Shown: positions 18,568 to 27,934, counted from the stretch's first letter. The stretch is 64,000 bases of DNA from Streptomyces halobius (GCF_023277745.1 NZ_CP086322.1:2170001-2234000); one strand, 5' to 3'. The notes: generated by a model from the sequence alone, not told the origin. A program made the numbers and translations.

Positions 18568-19727
18568 TGATCTGCGGGGCCGGGATCGCCGGTCTGACCC
18601 TGGCGAACCGGGTGTCGGCGCTCGGCGGCGAGGCGGTGCTGCTGGAGCGGGCACCCGGCCCCCGCTCCCAGGGGTACATGATCGACTTCTTCGGACCGGG
18701 CCACGACGCGATCGAGGCGATGGGGCTGCTGCCCGCGATCGAGGAGGTCGCCTACCAGCTGGATGAGGCAAGCCTGATCGACGAGTACGGCCGCCGTCGT
18801 GTCGGTGTGGAGCCCAAGCAGTTCGCCAACGGCCCCCTCTTGAATCTCATGCGGCCCGACCTCGAACGGGTGCTGCGCGAACACCTGCCGACGGAGGTCG
18901 ACCTGCGGTTCGGTACCGGTCCGGTCGCCGTGGTCGACCACGGCGATGGAATTCGGGTCACGCTCGACGATGGCGCGGAAGTCGAAGCCGACCTTCTTGT
19001 CGGCGCCGACGGCATCCATTCGACCGTCCGCCGGCTGGTGTTCGGGGCAGAGTCACGGTTCTTCCGTTACCTCGGTTTCCACACCGCAGCCTTCTCCTTC
19101 GACGCCCCGGAGATCCACGCGGCGACCCGGGGCCTGTTCTGTCTCACCGACACCGCCGACAGGCAGATGGGCTTCTACGCTCTCCGCGACGGTAGCGTCG
19201 CCGCCTTCGCCGTGCACCGCACGCCGGATCCGGCGTTGCCGGACGATGTCCGGGCGGCCGTGCGCGACTCGTACGGCGGGTTGGGTTGGGTGGTGCCCAA
19301 GGCGCTCGACCAGTGCCCGCCGTCGACGGAGATCTACTACGACCAGGTCGCGCAGATCGACATGCCCACCTGGAGCGAGGGAAGGGTCGTACTGGTCGGG
19401 GATGCCTGCTACGCCGTGTCGCTGCTCGCTGGTCAAGGCGCGTCACTGGGCATCGCCGGCGCATACCTGCTGGCCGACCAGCTGGCCCGGGCGCAGTCGA
19501 TCGGCCAGGCTCTGGCGGAGTACGAACGGTTGTTCCGTCCGGTGACGGAAGAGAGGCAGAAGGCAGGCCGTACCAGTGCCCGCTGGTTCTTGCCCGAGTC
19601 CGCGTTGCAGCTCCGAGTACGCCGAGCCGCGCTGCGAATGGCCCGGCTACCCATGATCAATCGCTACGTGGCCGCGACCCTGGCCGGTAGATCCACCGCG
19701 CTCATCACGAAGACAGCAGTTCACTGA
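18558..19727 (+). CDS. FAD-dependent monooxygenase (PHBH/TetX-like)
   Basis: A 389-residue class A flavoprotein monooxygenase. FAD contacts are visible: GAGIAG (G7-G12) in the dinucleotide fold, the acidic end of strand 2 (LLER), GADGIHS at 149-155 and GDACY at 281-285, followed by GQGASLGI. Such enzymes hydroxylate aromatic or polyketide substrates with NAD(P)H and O2; some, like TetX, inactivate drugs. AAAGGAGGA precedes the ATG. Being operonic with a TetR regulator supports an inducible detoxification role, which remains inference. Confidence 0.9.
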   Translation: MRIVICGAGIAGLTLANRVSALGGEAVLLERAPGPRSQGYMIDFFGPGHDAIEAMGLLPAIEEVAYQLDEASLIDEYGRRRVGVEPKQFANGPLLNLMRPDLERVLREHLPTEVDLRFGTGPVAVVDHGDGIRVTLDDGAEVEADLLVGADGIHSTVRRLVFGAESRFFRYLGFHTAAFSFDAPEIHAATRGLFCLTDTADRQMGFYALRDGSVAAFAVHRTPDPALPDDVRAAVRDSYGGLGWVVPKALDQCPPSTEIYYDQVAQIDMPTWSEGRVVLVGDACYAVSLLAGQGASLGIAGAYLLADQLARAQSIGQALAEYERLFRPVTEERQKAGRTSARWFLPESALQLRVRRAALRMARLPMINRYVAATLAGRSTALITKTAVH

Positions 19728-19780
19728 CCAGCGGGAATGCGAGTCGGCACGCGGCGGTACGGCGAGGAGGCCGGCCATGG

Positions 19781-20782
19781 CTACTGCGCGCGGGCCGTGT
19801 GGACGGTCTGGGCCGACAGCAGGAAGGCGTCCGGGCGGCGGGTGATGCCCGCGGGGTCGTCGGGGTCGGTGAGGCGGCCGAGGGTCGTACGGTCGTCCTC
19901 GTCGAGACGGTCGCCGTACACCTCGACGCTGCGGAGCAGGGTGGCGCGAAGGTGCTCGCGCGCCTCGGCCGACAAGGGGGCCGGCAGGTCCAGCAGGAAA
20001 CTGCGGGTGCGCGGGGTGCGCAGTCCGGCGTCGGCGAGGAAGGCCGGCCAGTCCTCGACGGCGTCCACGGCGTCCGGCAGCGCCGCCCGCATCTCGGTGA
20101 ACGCCTCCTCCCCCACCGCGTCCAGGCGGGACTGCAGCCCCGGGCGGCCGATGCCGATGTCACGCGGCAGGAAGCGGGGGTTGAGGCCGCCTTCGAAGAC
20201 GGCGAGCAGGCCGCCGGGCCGCAGATGGCCGGCGAGGGCGGCCACCGCGCCCCGCTGGTCGCCGACGTGATGCAGGGCCTTGCTGGACCAGATGAGGTCG
20301 GCCCCGTCGAGGGCGTCGAGCCCGCCCGGGAGTTCGGCGAGGTGGGTGCGGACGCGGTCGCCGAGCCCCAGGCGGGCGGCGCGGTCGCGAGTGCGCGCCA
20401 GGAGGGCTTCGGTGGCGTCCACCGCTACCGCTTCGGCGTCGGGGAAGGCTTGGGCCAGGAGGCAGGTGGTGACGCCCGGTCCACTGCCGACGTCGAGGAT
20501 CCGGCGTACGGGGTGGGGGCGAGGGCCGGTACGGGGGCCGGTGCGGGGGCCGTCGGGACCGGCGTCGGCGGTCGCGGCGGCCTCGGGGGCATCGGCATCC
20601 GTGAGCAGCTCGCGCAGCCAGGCCGCCGCCGCTTCGAAGAACGGCGCCTGGACCTCGGCGCCCTGTTCGAGGAGCGGTCCCAGCACCGCCCAGTCGATGT
20701 GCGTGATGTGGTCGTGCGTGGTGTGGTCGCCGATGCCGTGGTCGCTGAGGTGCCTCTGGCCGGGGTTGTCGTGATCGCTCAT
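19781..20782 (-). CDS. Class I SAM-dependent methyltransferase
   Basis: A 333-residue protein with a Rossmann methyltransferase core: motif I ILDVGSGPG at residues 95-103, the acidic motif II after AEAVAVDA, and SSKALHHVGD as the post-motif loop. A His-rich N-terminus (SDHGIGDHTTHDHITHID) and a GPRTGPRTGPRPHP repeat precede motif I. The acceptor is unknown. It converges on the flavin monooxygenase gene and stands alone. Confidence 0.85.
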   Translation of the reverse strand: MSDHDNPGQRHLSDHGIGDHTTHDHITHIDWAVLGPLLEQGAEVQAPFFEAAAAWLRELLTDADAPEAAATADAGPDGPRTGPRTGPRPHPVRRILDVGSGPGVTTCLLAQAFPDAEAVAVDATEALLARTRDRAARLGLGDRVRTHLAELPGGLDALDGADLIWSSKALHHVGDQRGAVAALAGHLRPGGLLAVFEGGLNPRFLPRDIGIGRPGLQSRLDAVGEEAFTEMRAALPDAVDAVEDWPAFLADAGLRTPRTRSFLLDLPAPLSAEAREHLRATLLRSVEVYGDRLDEDDRTTLGRLTDPDDPAGITRRPDAFLLSAQTVHTARAQ

Positions 20783-20885
20783 GGACGGGAGCCTCCGACA
20801 CGGGAGCGTGCGCGGGCAATCTTCCTTGCCGGTTCGGCAACCCCCGATTCCCGGCGGGCTCCCGACTCACCGTAGGGTCTGGCCT

Positions 20886-22058
20886 GTGGGTACTCCGGGA
20901 TGGATGCCGCCGACCGAGACGGAACGGCGGCTGTGTGAAGCGACGGCGCGTGGTGACTGGGACGGACAGGTCACCGCGATCGCCGGTGAGGATCTGTATC
21001 TGGCGGCGCCGCAGCAGGGCCAGGACCCGCTGCCCGTCTGCATCGACCCCTCGACCGGCGCCACCTGCATTCCCGTCCTGACGCGCGGCATGCTCCCGCC
21101 GTGGCAGCCGCAGCAGTTCTTCGACCGGGTCTCGGTCGAAGAGCTGGCGCAGGACTGGCCGAACGACAAATGGCAGCTGGCGGTCAATCCGGGGACGCCG
21201 TGCGCGGTGTATCTGGCCGCCTCACCCATGCACCGCGCCGCCTGGCTGCGGATCCGCGCACACGTCGGCATACGGCCCGGCGGGCTGCTCACCACCCTCC
21301 TCCATAGCCCTCAAGGCATGGGAGGTGCCCCCATCGGCGGTCCGCTGCACGGTCCGCTGGCCCATGGGCTGGCGTGCGGCGCGCCGATCGCGGTGCACCA
21401 CAGCGTGCCGTGGAACGAACTCGGCACGGTCTTTCTCGACCATGCCGCGGACGCGCAGACGCTGCGTGAACAGTGGTCGGTGGTCGATCCGGCCTCCTGG
21501 CAGCAGCGCCTTGACCAGCTGCTCGGCGGGCAGTTCGTACCGGCCGACACGGAGGCGGCGCTGCGGGCCCGCGCCGCCAAGGGGCCGAAGGGCGGGGAGG
21601 GTCCGCAGTTCGCTGCGGACGCCAAGGGGCCGGAGCGGGATGGCGCCAAGGACACCCAGGGCCGCCAGGGGGACGGCGCCGAGGCGGCCGCGCCCGAGAT
21701 CCCTGAGATCGTCAGCCGCTATGAGGAGCGGTTCCGTACGGACGGGCTGCTGCCGGCGGACGGCCGGGTCGGGTCGCTCGTCGCGCTCGACCACGCGCAC
21801 GCCGTCGGCCTCGTCCGCTGGGGGCTCGGCGCCCGGCTGTGCGGGCCGCAGCAGGCCGAACAGGCCGTGCAGCGGATCGGAGCACAGGCCAGGGAGGTGT
21901 ACGGCTCGTGGCAGGAGTTCGCCGCCGGCTATGCGCTGGGCCGCGTGCTGGCCTTCGACAACGGCTGGTTCGGCCCGCAGTACGCGGAGACCGTGCATAT
22001 CCACCGGGTCCTCACACAGGACCCGGGCTCCCCATGGCGGGCCCTGGCATTCGCCTGA
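20886..22058 (+). CDS. SseB-like/DUF1266 domain protein
   Basis: A 390-residue protein. The N-terminal part (about residues 10-200) resembles the SseB N-terminal domain found in many Streptomyces proteins (PTETERRLCEATARGDWDGQ ... DPSTGATCIPVLT). The C-terminal part from about 270 resembles DUF1266 (SLVALDHAHAVGLVRWGLGA ... WQEFAAGYALGRVLAFDNGW). A hydrophilic Lys/Gly/Asp linker (about 225-265) joins them. GTG 20886 is chosen at the start of homology. Function is unknown; possible roles in secretion-linked or polymorphic-toxin contexts are only suggested by domain architecture. Confidence 0.75.
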   Translation: MGTPGWMPPTETERRLCEATARGDWDGQVTAIAGEDLYLAAPQQGQDPLPVCIDPSTGATCIPVLTRGMLPPWQPQQFFDRVSVEELAQDWPNDKWQLAVNPGTPCAVYLAASPMHRAAWLRIRAHVGIRPGGLLTTLLHSPQGMGGAPIGGPLHGPLAHGLACGAPIAVHHSVPWNELGTVFLDHAADAQTLREQWSVVDPASWQQRLDQLLGGQFVPADTEAALRARAAKGPKGGEGPQFAADAKGPERDGAKDTQGRQGDGAEAAAPEIPEIVSRYEERFRTDGLLPADGRVGSLVALDHAHAVGLVRWGLGARLCGPQQAEQAVQRIGAQAREVYGSWQEFAAGYALGRVLAFDNGWFGPQYAETVHIHRVLTQDPGSPWRALAFA

Positions 22059-22095
22059 CGCCCGCGCCACGGCGGCAGCGCCGTTGCCGAGACCT

Positions 22096-22117
22096 GCTCC
22101 CGCGCACTCGCGGGAGC
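22096..22117 (+). terminator. Short stem-loop between the DUF1266 and BrkB genes
   Basis: A perfect 9-bp stem GCTCCCGCG / CGCGGGAGC with a CACT loop, 38 bases after the DUF1266 stop and 21 bases before the BrkB start. It may be a weak terminator or attenuator. Confidence 0.5.
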
Positions 22118-22137
22118 GACGGAGAAGGATCGACGAA

Positions 22138-23109
22138 GTGGACGGACCGGACGAAGCACAGCACGAAGTACAGAACGAAGTGCCGGACCACGCAGAGGAC
22201 ACGGGCGTGATCGGTGTACGGACAGCGGCGGCCGACGTGAAGCGCACCGCACCGGCGACCTGGGCCCAGTACCGCACCGCCCTGCGCCGTACCCCGGTGT
22301 CCGTCTGGAACGACGATGTGACGGACTGGGCGGCGAGCCTGACGTACTACTCGGTGCTGGCGTTGCTGCCGACGCTGATCGTCACGGTGTCGCTGATCGG
22401 TGTAGCCGATCCCGCGGCCACCGAACAACTCATCAACCAGATCAGTGAGATCGCGCCGGCGGAATCGAGTGCGACCGTGCGCCGCGCGCTGATCAGCATG
22501 GCCCATCAGCACACCGCTGCCTGGGTGGTGGTGGGCGGCGCGCTGGCCAGTGCGCTGTGGTCGTCGTCCAGCTATCTCGCGGTGTTCCGCCGCGCGCTGC
22601 ACGCCATGCACCGTACGAAGGACGACCGCCCGCCGTGGCGCAAGGCGCCGCGTATTCTCGCGACGGCGCTGGTGCTGATGGCGTTGCTGATCAGCAGTGC
22701 CGTGGCACTGCTGGCCAGCGGGCCGATAGCGCGGGCTCTCAGCCGGACGCTCGGTCTCGGCGAGACGGGCGAGACGACCTGGAACCTGCTGAAGTGGCCG
22801 TTGCTGCTGCTTCTGGCCACCGTGCTGGCGATGGTGCTGTTCCGTTCCGGGCCGCCCAGTTCGCGCGGGGTGCGCCGGGCGGCGCCCGGCGGGGTGGTCG
22901 CGGTGCTGCTGTGGCTGGTGTCGTCGGCGGGCTTCGCGCTCTACGCGTCGTACGTCGGCACCTTCAACCGGCTCTACGGCTCGCTCGCCGGCCCGGTGGT
23001 GTTCCTGATCTGGCTGTGGTTCTCCCATCTGTCGCTGCTGTCCGGGGCGCAGTTCAATGTGGAACTGGCGCGCGCGGGGCGGGTCGTGAGGGCGCGGACC
23101 CACTCCTGA
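22138..23109 (+). CDS. YihY/BrkB family inner-membrane protein
   Basis: A 323-residue membrane protein. Hallmarks: TDWAASLTYYSVLALLPTLI, then ALWSSSSYLAVFRRALHAMH, the central long hydrophobic helices and the C-terminal LIWLWFSHLSLLSGAQFNVE. About six membrane helices are predicted. The start is GTG 22138, after GGAGAAGGA; the first 40 residues are acidic with an imperfect EVQNEV repeat. The family's function is poorly known; the historical RNase BN label for YihY was withdrawn. Confidence 0.9.
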   Translation: MDGPDEAQHEVQNEVPDHAEDTGVIGVRTAAADVKRTAPATWAQYRTALRRTPVSVWNDDVTDWAASLTYYSVLALLPTLIVTVSLIGVADPAATEQLINQISEIAPAESSATVRRALISMAHQHTAAWVVVGGALASALWSSSSYLAVFRRALHAMHRTKDDRPPWRKAPRILATALVLMALLISSAVALLASGPIARALSRTLGLGETGETTWNLLKWPLLLLLATVLAMVLFRSGPPSSRGVRRAAPGGVVAVLLWLVSSAGFALYASYVGTFNRLYGSLAGPVVFLIWLWFSHLSLLSGAQFNVELARAGRVVRARTHS

Positions 23110-23130
23110 GAGCACCCTGTCCGATCGCTT

Positions 23131-23232
23131 CGTGTCCTCAACGCGCTCGTGTCCTCAACGCGCTCGCGTCCTCAGAGGGCTGGTGTCCTCAGCGCAGTCG
23201 TGCCCAGCGCGGTCGGCGTCCTCAACGCGCTC
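23131..23232. repeat. 17-bp tandem repeat array, about six copies
   Basis: CGTGTCCTCAACGCGCT is exact at 23131-23147 and 23148-23164, then decays through four more copies to 23232. The last copy covers the final codons of the pterin dehydratase gene on the other strand. It lies between two convergent genes. A second array of the same period occurs at 52988-53075. Confidence 0.8.
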
Positions 23233-23533
23233 CGTGGCAGGGGGCGATCGCCTCGATGCGGGTTGCGAGGCCGAAGTCGAGTTCGGTGATCCGGCCGCCG
23301 ATGCTGCGGGTGTTCACCGAGACGGTGAGGCGGTTGTAGCCGAGGGTCAGGTCGGCGTGATGCCCCAACTCCTCCTGGATCTGTGCGATATGGATCACCA
23401 TCGCGGCGGCCGGAAGGTGCCGTTTGAAGGCGTAGCGACGGCACAGCAGCTCGCCCTCGACGGACCAGCCCGGCAGTTCCGCGAGGCGGTCCTGGATCTC
23501 CTTGTCGCTGAGCGGTTCCACCTGCTCGTTCAT
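23222..23533 (-). CDS. 4a-hydroxytetrahydrobiopterin dehydratase (pterin-4a-carbinolamine dehydratase)
   Basis: A 103-residue protein of the PCD/DCoH family, which dehydrates 4a-hydroxytetrahydrobiopterin after aromatic hydroxylation. Active-site histidines sit at H48 (AMVIHIAQ) and H58/H59 (ELGHHADLTL), and the family tail GRITELDFGLATRIE is present. Alanine replaces the usual Pro after HH. GGGAGGCGAG precedes the ATG. No aromatic amino-acid hydroxylase is nearby. The end of the gene lies inside a 17-bp repeat array, so its last residues may vary between strains. Confidence 0.9.
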   Translation of the reverse strand: MNEQVEPLSDKEIQDRLAELPGWSVEGELLCRRYAFKRHLPAAAMVIHIAQIQEELGHHADLTLGYNRLTVSVNTRSIGGRITELDFGLATRIEAIAPCHGAR

Positions 23534-23779
23534 GGCGCTCGCCTCCCGAGATGTGTCCGTCGCGGCCCGCCGTCGGTCACGGCCCGCCACCCCTCGCCGT
23601 CCGTCATCCGTCGCCGCCCGTTGCCCATGGCGCGTGCTTCGCCATTCCAGCCTGTCACACGCCGAGGGCGCTTTCGCGTCAATGTACGGAGGGGTGAGCC
23701 GGTGACCTTCCGTGCTGCATGTGGCCCTTCTAGGCTCCCGCTCCTGATGTGGCGCGTCACCGACGGTAGTGGGGGCGAG

Positions 23780-25660
23780 ATGCGGGACGGTCTGCGCGGC
23801 GACACCGGCATGGCGGGCGGCACACAGGGCGATCGGCACGGCACCACACAGAGCACCAGCCGCCGCGGCTTCCTCGGCGGGGCCGTCGGAGGAGCGCTGG
23901 CCCTCGGCGGTGCGGCCGCCCCCGGCAGTGGCGTCGTCACCGCGCCCGAGGCCGCCGCGGTCCCGCGTCGTACGACCGGGAAAGGACGGCGGGCGGCCCG
24001 CCGGGTCGCCGTACTGGGCGGCGGCGTGGCCGGCCTGACCGCCGCGCACGAGCTGGCCGAGCGCGGCTTCCAGGTCACTGTCCACGAACGCAAACCGCAC
24101 GGGCTCGGCGGCAAGGCCCGCAGCATGGACGTCCCCAACAGCGCTCACGGCGGCCGGAAACCACTGCCCGGCGAACACGGCTTCCGCTTCATACCCGGGA
24201 TCTATCACAACCTCCCCGACACGCTCCGCCGTATCCCCTTCCCCGGCAACGCCAACGGCTGCCATGACAACCTCGTCGCCTCCACCGAGGTGATGCTGGC
24301 CCGCACCGGCGGCCGCGAGAACATCCGGTTTCCTTTCTCCTCCATCGGCACCCCTCCACCCGTACTAACACCGGACGCGTTCCTCCGGTTGCTGACCGGC
24401 CAGCTGGAGACATTCACCCGCCTCCCCGCCCACGAGATCGCCTACTTCGCCAACCGGATGCTGGTCTTCTTCACCAGCTGCGAGCAGCGCCGCCTCGACG
24501 TCTGGGAGCACACGCCCTGGTGGCGCTATCTGCGCGCCGACGACATGTCCGCCGACTACCAGCAGCTACTGGCCATCGGGATGACCCGGAACATCGTCGC
24601 CACCAAGGCCGAGATCGCCTCCACCAGGACCGTCGCCACCTGCGGTGAGGCATTCATCTTCAACCTTCTGGGGCGGGGCGCGGACGGCGAACCGGACCGG
24701 GTGCTCAACCTCCCCACCAATGAGGCATGGATCGATCCCTGGGTGGCCTGTCTCCGCTCCCTGGGCGTGGAGTTCAAGGTCGGCTGGTCCGTACGCGATC
24801 TGACCTTGGCCGGCGGACGGATCACCGAGGCCGTCGTCACCGACCCCCAAGGCGCCCGGCACGCCGTCACCGCGGACCATTTCGTCCAGGCGATGCCCGT
24901 CGAGCACGCCCGCGCCACCTGGAACGCGTCCGTACGGGCCGCCGATCCCCAACTGGTGCGCTGCGACCGGCTGGAGACCGACTGGATGACCGGCCTGCAG
25001 TTCTATCTCACCGAGCCGACGCCCATCCTCCACGGGCATATCAACCACATCGACACCCCCTGGGCACTGACCGCCGTCGCACAGGCCCAGTACTGGAAGG
25101 ACCGTGACTTTCCCGCCGACTACGGGGACGGCACGGCCGCCGACTGCCTCTCTGTCGACATCTCCGAATGGAACCGGCCCGGGCTCCTGTACGGCAAGAC
25201 CGCCAAGCAGTGCACCAGGGAAGAGGTGGCACGGGAGGTCTGGGCCCAGATGAAGGCCGGACTCAACGACACCGGTGCCGCCGTCCTCCGCGATGCGACC
25301 GTCCACTCATGGTTCCTGGACCCGGCCGTGGACGGCCTCGGCACCCCACACCCCGCCAACGACGAACAGCTGCTGATCCATCCCACCGGCACCTGGTTCA
25401 ACCGCCCCTCCTCCAGGACCGCGATCCCCAACCTCTTCCTCGCCGGGGACTACGTCACCGTCGACATCGACCTGGCGACGATGGAGGGGGCCAACGCGTC
25501 CGCGCGGCAGGCGGTGAACGCGCTGCTGGACGAGGACGGATCGAGCGCGGCGCGCTGCGAGGTCCAGCGCCTCTACCGTGCCCCCGAGTTCGAGCCGCTC
25601 AAGGCGGACGACGCCAGGCGCCACCGGCTCGGCCTGCGCAACGCCTTTGACCTGGGTTGA
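23780..25660 (+). CDS. Tat-exported FAD-dependent amine oxidase/desaturase-like protein
   Basis: A 626-residue flavoprotein. A twin-arginine signal is clear (TSRRGFLGG with RR at 28-29, then a hydrophobic Ala/Gly run). Soon after comes the FAD dinucleotide site VAVLGGGVAGLTAAHELAER and an EHGFRFIPG segment typical of HpnE/phytoene-desaturase-type amine oxidases. The C-terminal FAD contact is FLAGDYVTVDIDLATMEGA. Family members oxidise hydrophobic isoprenoids or amines; here the enzyme is folded and exported. ATG 23780 follows GGGGGCGAG; earlier in-frame starts exist at 23702 and 23747. No partner enzyme is adjacent. Confidence 0.85.
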   Translation: MRDGLRGDTGMAGGTQGDRHGTTQSTSRRGFLGGAVGGALALGGAAAPGSGVVTAPEAAAVPRRTTGKGRRAARRVAVLGGGVAGLTAAHELAERGFQVTVHERKPHGLGGKARSMDVPNSAHGGRKPLPGEHGFRFIPGIYHNLPDTLRRIPFPGNANGCHDNLVASTEVMLARTGGRENIRFPFSSIGTPPPVLTPDAFLRLLTGQLETFTRLPAHEIAYFANRMLVFFTSCEQRRLDVWEHTPWWRYLRADDMSADYQQLLAIGMTRNIVATKAEIASTRTVATCGEAFIFNLLGRGADGEPDRVLNLPTNEAWIDPWVACLRSLGVEFKVGWSVRDLTLAGGRITEAVVTDPQGARHAVTADHFVQAMPVEHARATWNASVRAADPQLVRCDRLETDWMTGLQFYLTEPTPILHGHINHIDTPWALTAVAQAQYWKDRDFPADYGDGTAADCLSVDISEWNRPGLLYGKTAKQCTREEVAREVWAQMKAGLNDTGAAVLRDATVHSWFLDPAVDGLGTPHPANDEQLLIHPTGTWFNRPSSRTAIPNLFLAGDYVTVDIDLATMEGANASARQAVNALLDEDGSSAARCEVQRLYRAPEFEPLKADDARRHRLGLRNAFDLG

Positions 25661-25698
25661 CGTAGCTACCCCGGCTCCCCGTCGGCTACCGTCCTCCC

Positions 25699-26093
25699 AT
25701 GACCACTGCTGCGGCGCCCTCACCGGGACGACGACGGACGTAGGGACGCTGTTACGCGAATGGCGTGACCGGCGCCGGATCAGCCAGCTGGAGCTGGAGC
25801 TGCGCGCCGACTCCTCCGCCCGGCACATCAGCTTCATCGAAACCGCGACGCTGTACGACGAGGTGAGCGGCTATCCGCTGCCCGAGGGCGGCCGGGAGTC
25901 CGCGGTGGCCGGGGACCACCTTCCCTTCGCCCTCCCGATGCGGATCGAGCACCGCGGCACAGTCCTGTCCTTCATTTCGTCCATCGCCACGTTCAACACC
26001 CCGATGGATGTGACCGTCTCCGAGCCGGCGATGGAGACCTTCCTGCCCGCCGACCCGGAGACGGCCGACCGGCTGCGGACGCTGACGCCGTAG
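25699..26093 (+). pseudogene. XRE-family regulator (MmyB-like sensor domain) with a large internal deletion
   Basis: The N-terminal HTH (VGTLLREWRDRRRISQLELE ... SSARHISFIETA) is joined directly to the end of the MmyB-like ligand domain (LYDEVSGYPLPEG ... ALPMRIEHRGTVLSFISSIA, then TFNTPMDVTVSE). In family members of roughly 270-290 residues some 130-170 residues separate these parts, so most of the second HTH helix set and the sensor pocket are gone. The natural ATG at 25699 is one base out of frame with the HTH, adding a second lesion. The frame contains a TTA leucine codon (25752-25754). It is very likely non-functional. Confidence 0.8.
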
Positions 26094-26100
26094 CGGCGGA

Positions 26101-26132
26101 CTCCGGTCGGCCGGGATCCGGCCCGTCCGGAG
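26101..26132. terminator. Imperfect stem-loop between convergent genes
   Basis: CTCCGGTCGGCC and GGCCCGTCCGGAG flank GGGATCC; the stem has two mismatches. It sits between the XRE remnant and the permease stop codons and could terminate both. Confidence 0.5.
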
Positions 26133-26145
26133 AACCACCGGAGAA

Positions 26146-27657
26146 CTACGTGACGTCGGCGGCCACGGCCGGCGCGGTGGATGCAGCGGACGCGGTGGAT
26201 CCGGCGGACGTAGTGGACCCGGTGGACGCGGCAGCCACCGCCGCCGTCGGCTCGGGGGCCGTGTCCCGCCCGCCCCGTCCCGCCTTCCTGGCCGCCATCC
26301 ACGCATAGACGAGGATACCGGCGAAGAGGAACAGCACGCCCTGGTAGATCGCGGCGTAGCCGGCGCCCGCGACGAGCCAGAAGGTGAAGCCGAAGGCGGT
26401 CAGGGCGAGCGTCAGATCACGGGCGAAGCGGGCCGGGCGGACCTTGTCGCGGCGGCCGGTGAGCAGGAAGTAGAGCTGGGCGCCGGCCGCGAGCAGGTAC
26501 GGGACGGTGGCCGAGAAGGTGGTGATCAGTACCAGGATCTCGAAGACGCCGCCGACGCCGATCAGGTAGTTGACCACGGTGAGGGCGCTGGCCAGCACGG
26601 CGGCGGCCAGGACGCCGAAGGTCGGCACACCGCGCCGCTTCGTCAGGAAGGCGGCCGGGAAGAGCCCGTCCTTGGCCGCGGCGTACGGGGACTGGGCGCT
26701 CATCAGGGTCCAGCCGTTGAGGGCGCCGATGATCGAGACGACGGCCGCGCCGGCCACGACGGTGCCGCCCCACTGGCCGCCGAACATCGCGTTCACCGCG
26801 TCCGAGAACGGCGCCGTGGAGTTCACCAGCTCGTCGTGGGCGACGGTGCCGAAGACGGCGAGGGTGCCCAGCAGATAGACGACGGCGGCGCCGATGGTGC
26901 CGAGGACGGTGGCCCGGCCGACGTTGCGCTCCGGGTCGCGGACCTCGCCCGCGCTCATCGCGGCGGACTCCACCCCGACGTACGAGTAGAGGAGGATCGC
27001 GGCCGCCGCGGACATTCCGCCCACCGCACTGCCGCCGCCCGCGTTGAACGGGCCGAGCTTGCCGGGGTCGAAGAAGAACAGGCCGACGACGGCGATGAAG
27101 AGGAGGGGGACGAACTTGAGGACGGTGGAGACCAGCTGGACCGCGCCCACGTAGCGGGTGCCGGCGAAGTTGGCGAGCGCCGGGAGCCAGAGGGCGCCGA
27201 GCGCCACCGCGAGGTTGACGCCGGGGGACGCGTGGCCGGGGACGAGAACGTGCACATAGCCAACGGCGGCGACCGCGAGGGCCGCGTTGCTGACCCAGGT
27301 CATGGTCCAGTACGACCAGGCGGACAGGAACCCGGCGAAGTCGCCGAACGCCTCGCGGGCGTAGACGTACGGGCCGCCGGTGTCCGGGTGGCGCTCGGCG
27401 AGCCGTCCGAAGACCAGGGCGAGGGCGATGGCGCCGATGGTCAGCAGGCCGAAGGCGGCCAGGCTGACGGTGCCGAAGGGGGCCACCGAGGCCGGCAGCA
27501 GGAAGATGCCGCCGCCGATGATGTTGCCCATCACCAGGGCGGTGGCCGTCATCAGATTCATCCGAAACGGCCGCTTTGCTTGAACGTGCTGGTCAGAGGC
27601 GGTAGGGGGGACCTCTGCGGCAGGGTCGCGGTGCATGGTGTGTGACGCGTCTCTCAT
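26146..27657 (-). CDS. APC-superfamily amino acid permease/antiporter (AdiC-like)
   Basis: A 503-residue protein with about 12 membrane helices. The family opening RMNLMTATALVMGNIIGGGI has the GxGIF-like substrate loop (GGGIFLLPASVAPFG), and ERHPDTGGPYVYAREAFGDF follows, as in the basic amino acid/polyamine antiporter (APA) group. A low-complexity Ser/Thr/Ala tail (STGSTTSAGSTASAASTAPA) ends the protein. The substrate is probably a cationic amino acid or amine but is not certain. The start could be 27657 or MHRDP at 27636. Confidence 0.9.
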   Translation of the reverse strand: MRDASHTMHRDPAAEVPPTASDQHVQAKRPFRMNLMTATALVMGNIIGGGIFLLPASVAPFGTVSLAAFGLLTIGAIALALVFGRLAERHPDTGGPYVYAREAFGDFAGFLSAWSYWTMTWVSNAALAVAAVGYVHVLVPGHASPGVNLAVALGALWLPALANFAGTRYVGAVQLVSTVLKFVPLLFIAVVGLFFFDPGKLGPFNAGGGSAVGGMSAAAAILLYSYVGVESAAMSAGEVRDPERNVGRATVLGTIGAAVVYLLGTLAVFGTVAHDELVNSTAPFSDAVNAMFGGQWGGTVVAGAAVVSIIGALNGWTLMSAQSPYAAAKDGLFPAAFLTKRRGVPTFGVLAAAVLASALTVVNYLIGVGGVFEILVLITTFSATVPYLLAAGAQLYFLLTGRRDKVRPARFARDLTLALTAFGFTFWLVAGAGYAAIYQGVLFLFAGILVYAWMAARKAGRGGRDTAPEPTAAVAAASTGSTTSAGSTASAASTAPAVAADVT

Positions 27658-27934
27658 CGTGCTGGCTCGCCGGGGTGCCGACTGCGCCTATGGTCACCGG
27701 CAGCACGCACGGCTCAAAATCGCCGCGGATCCTCCTGCCAGTGCCCCTCGCCGGGCGAATATCTTCGGCTGCGCCGTGTCTCTGCAGGACATGCGCCGAG
27801 CCTCCGATCGCATCGGCTTCCGTGCGCAGTGCGCCGCGACTTCGCCGCGCACGGGTGTCTCATGCGGTCCTGTCACATCCTGCCGAGCTGTTCCGTCGAA
27901 GAGGTGTCACCACAACAACGGCAAGGAGTGCACC

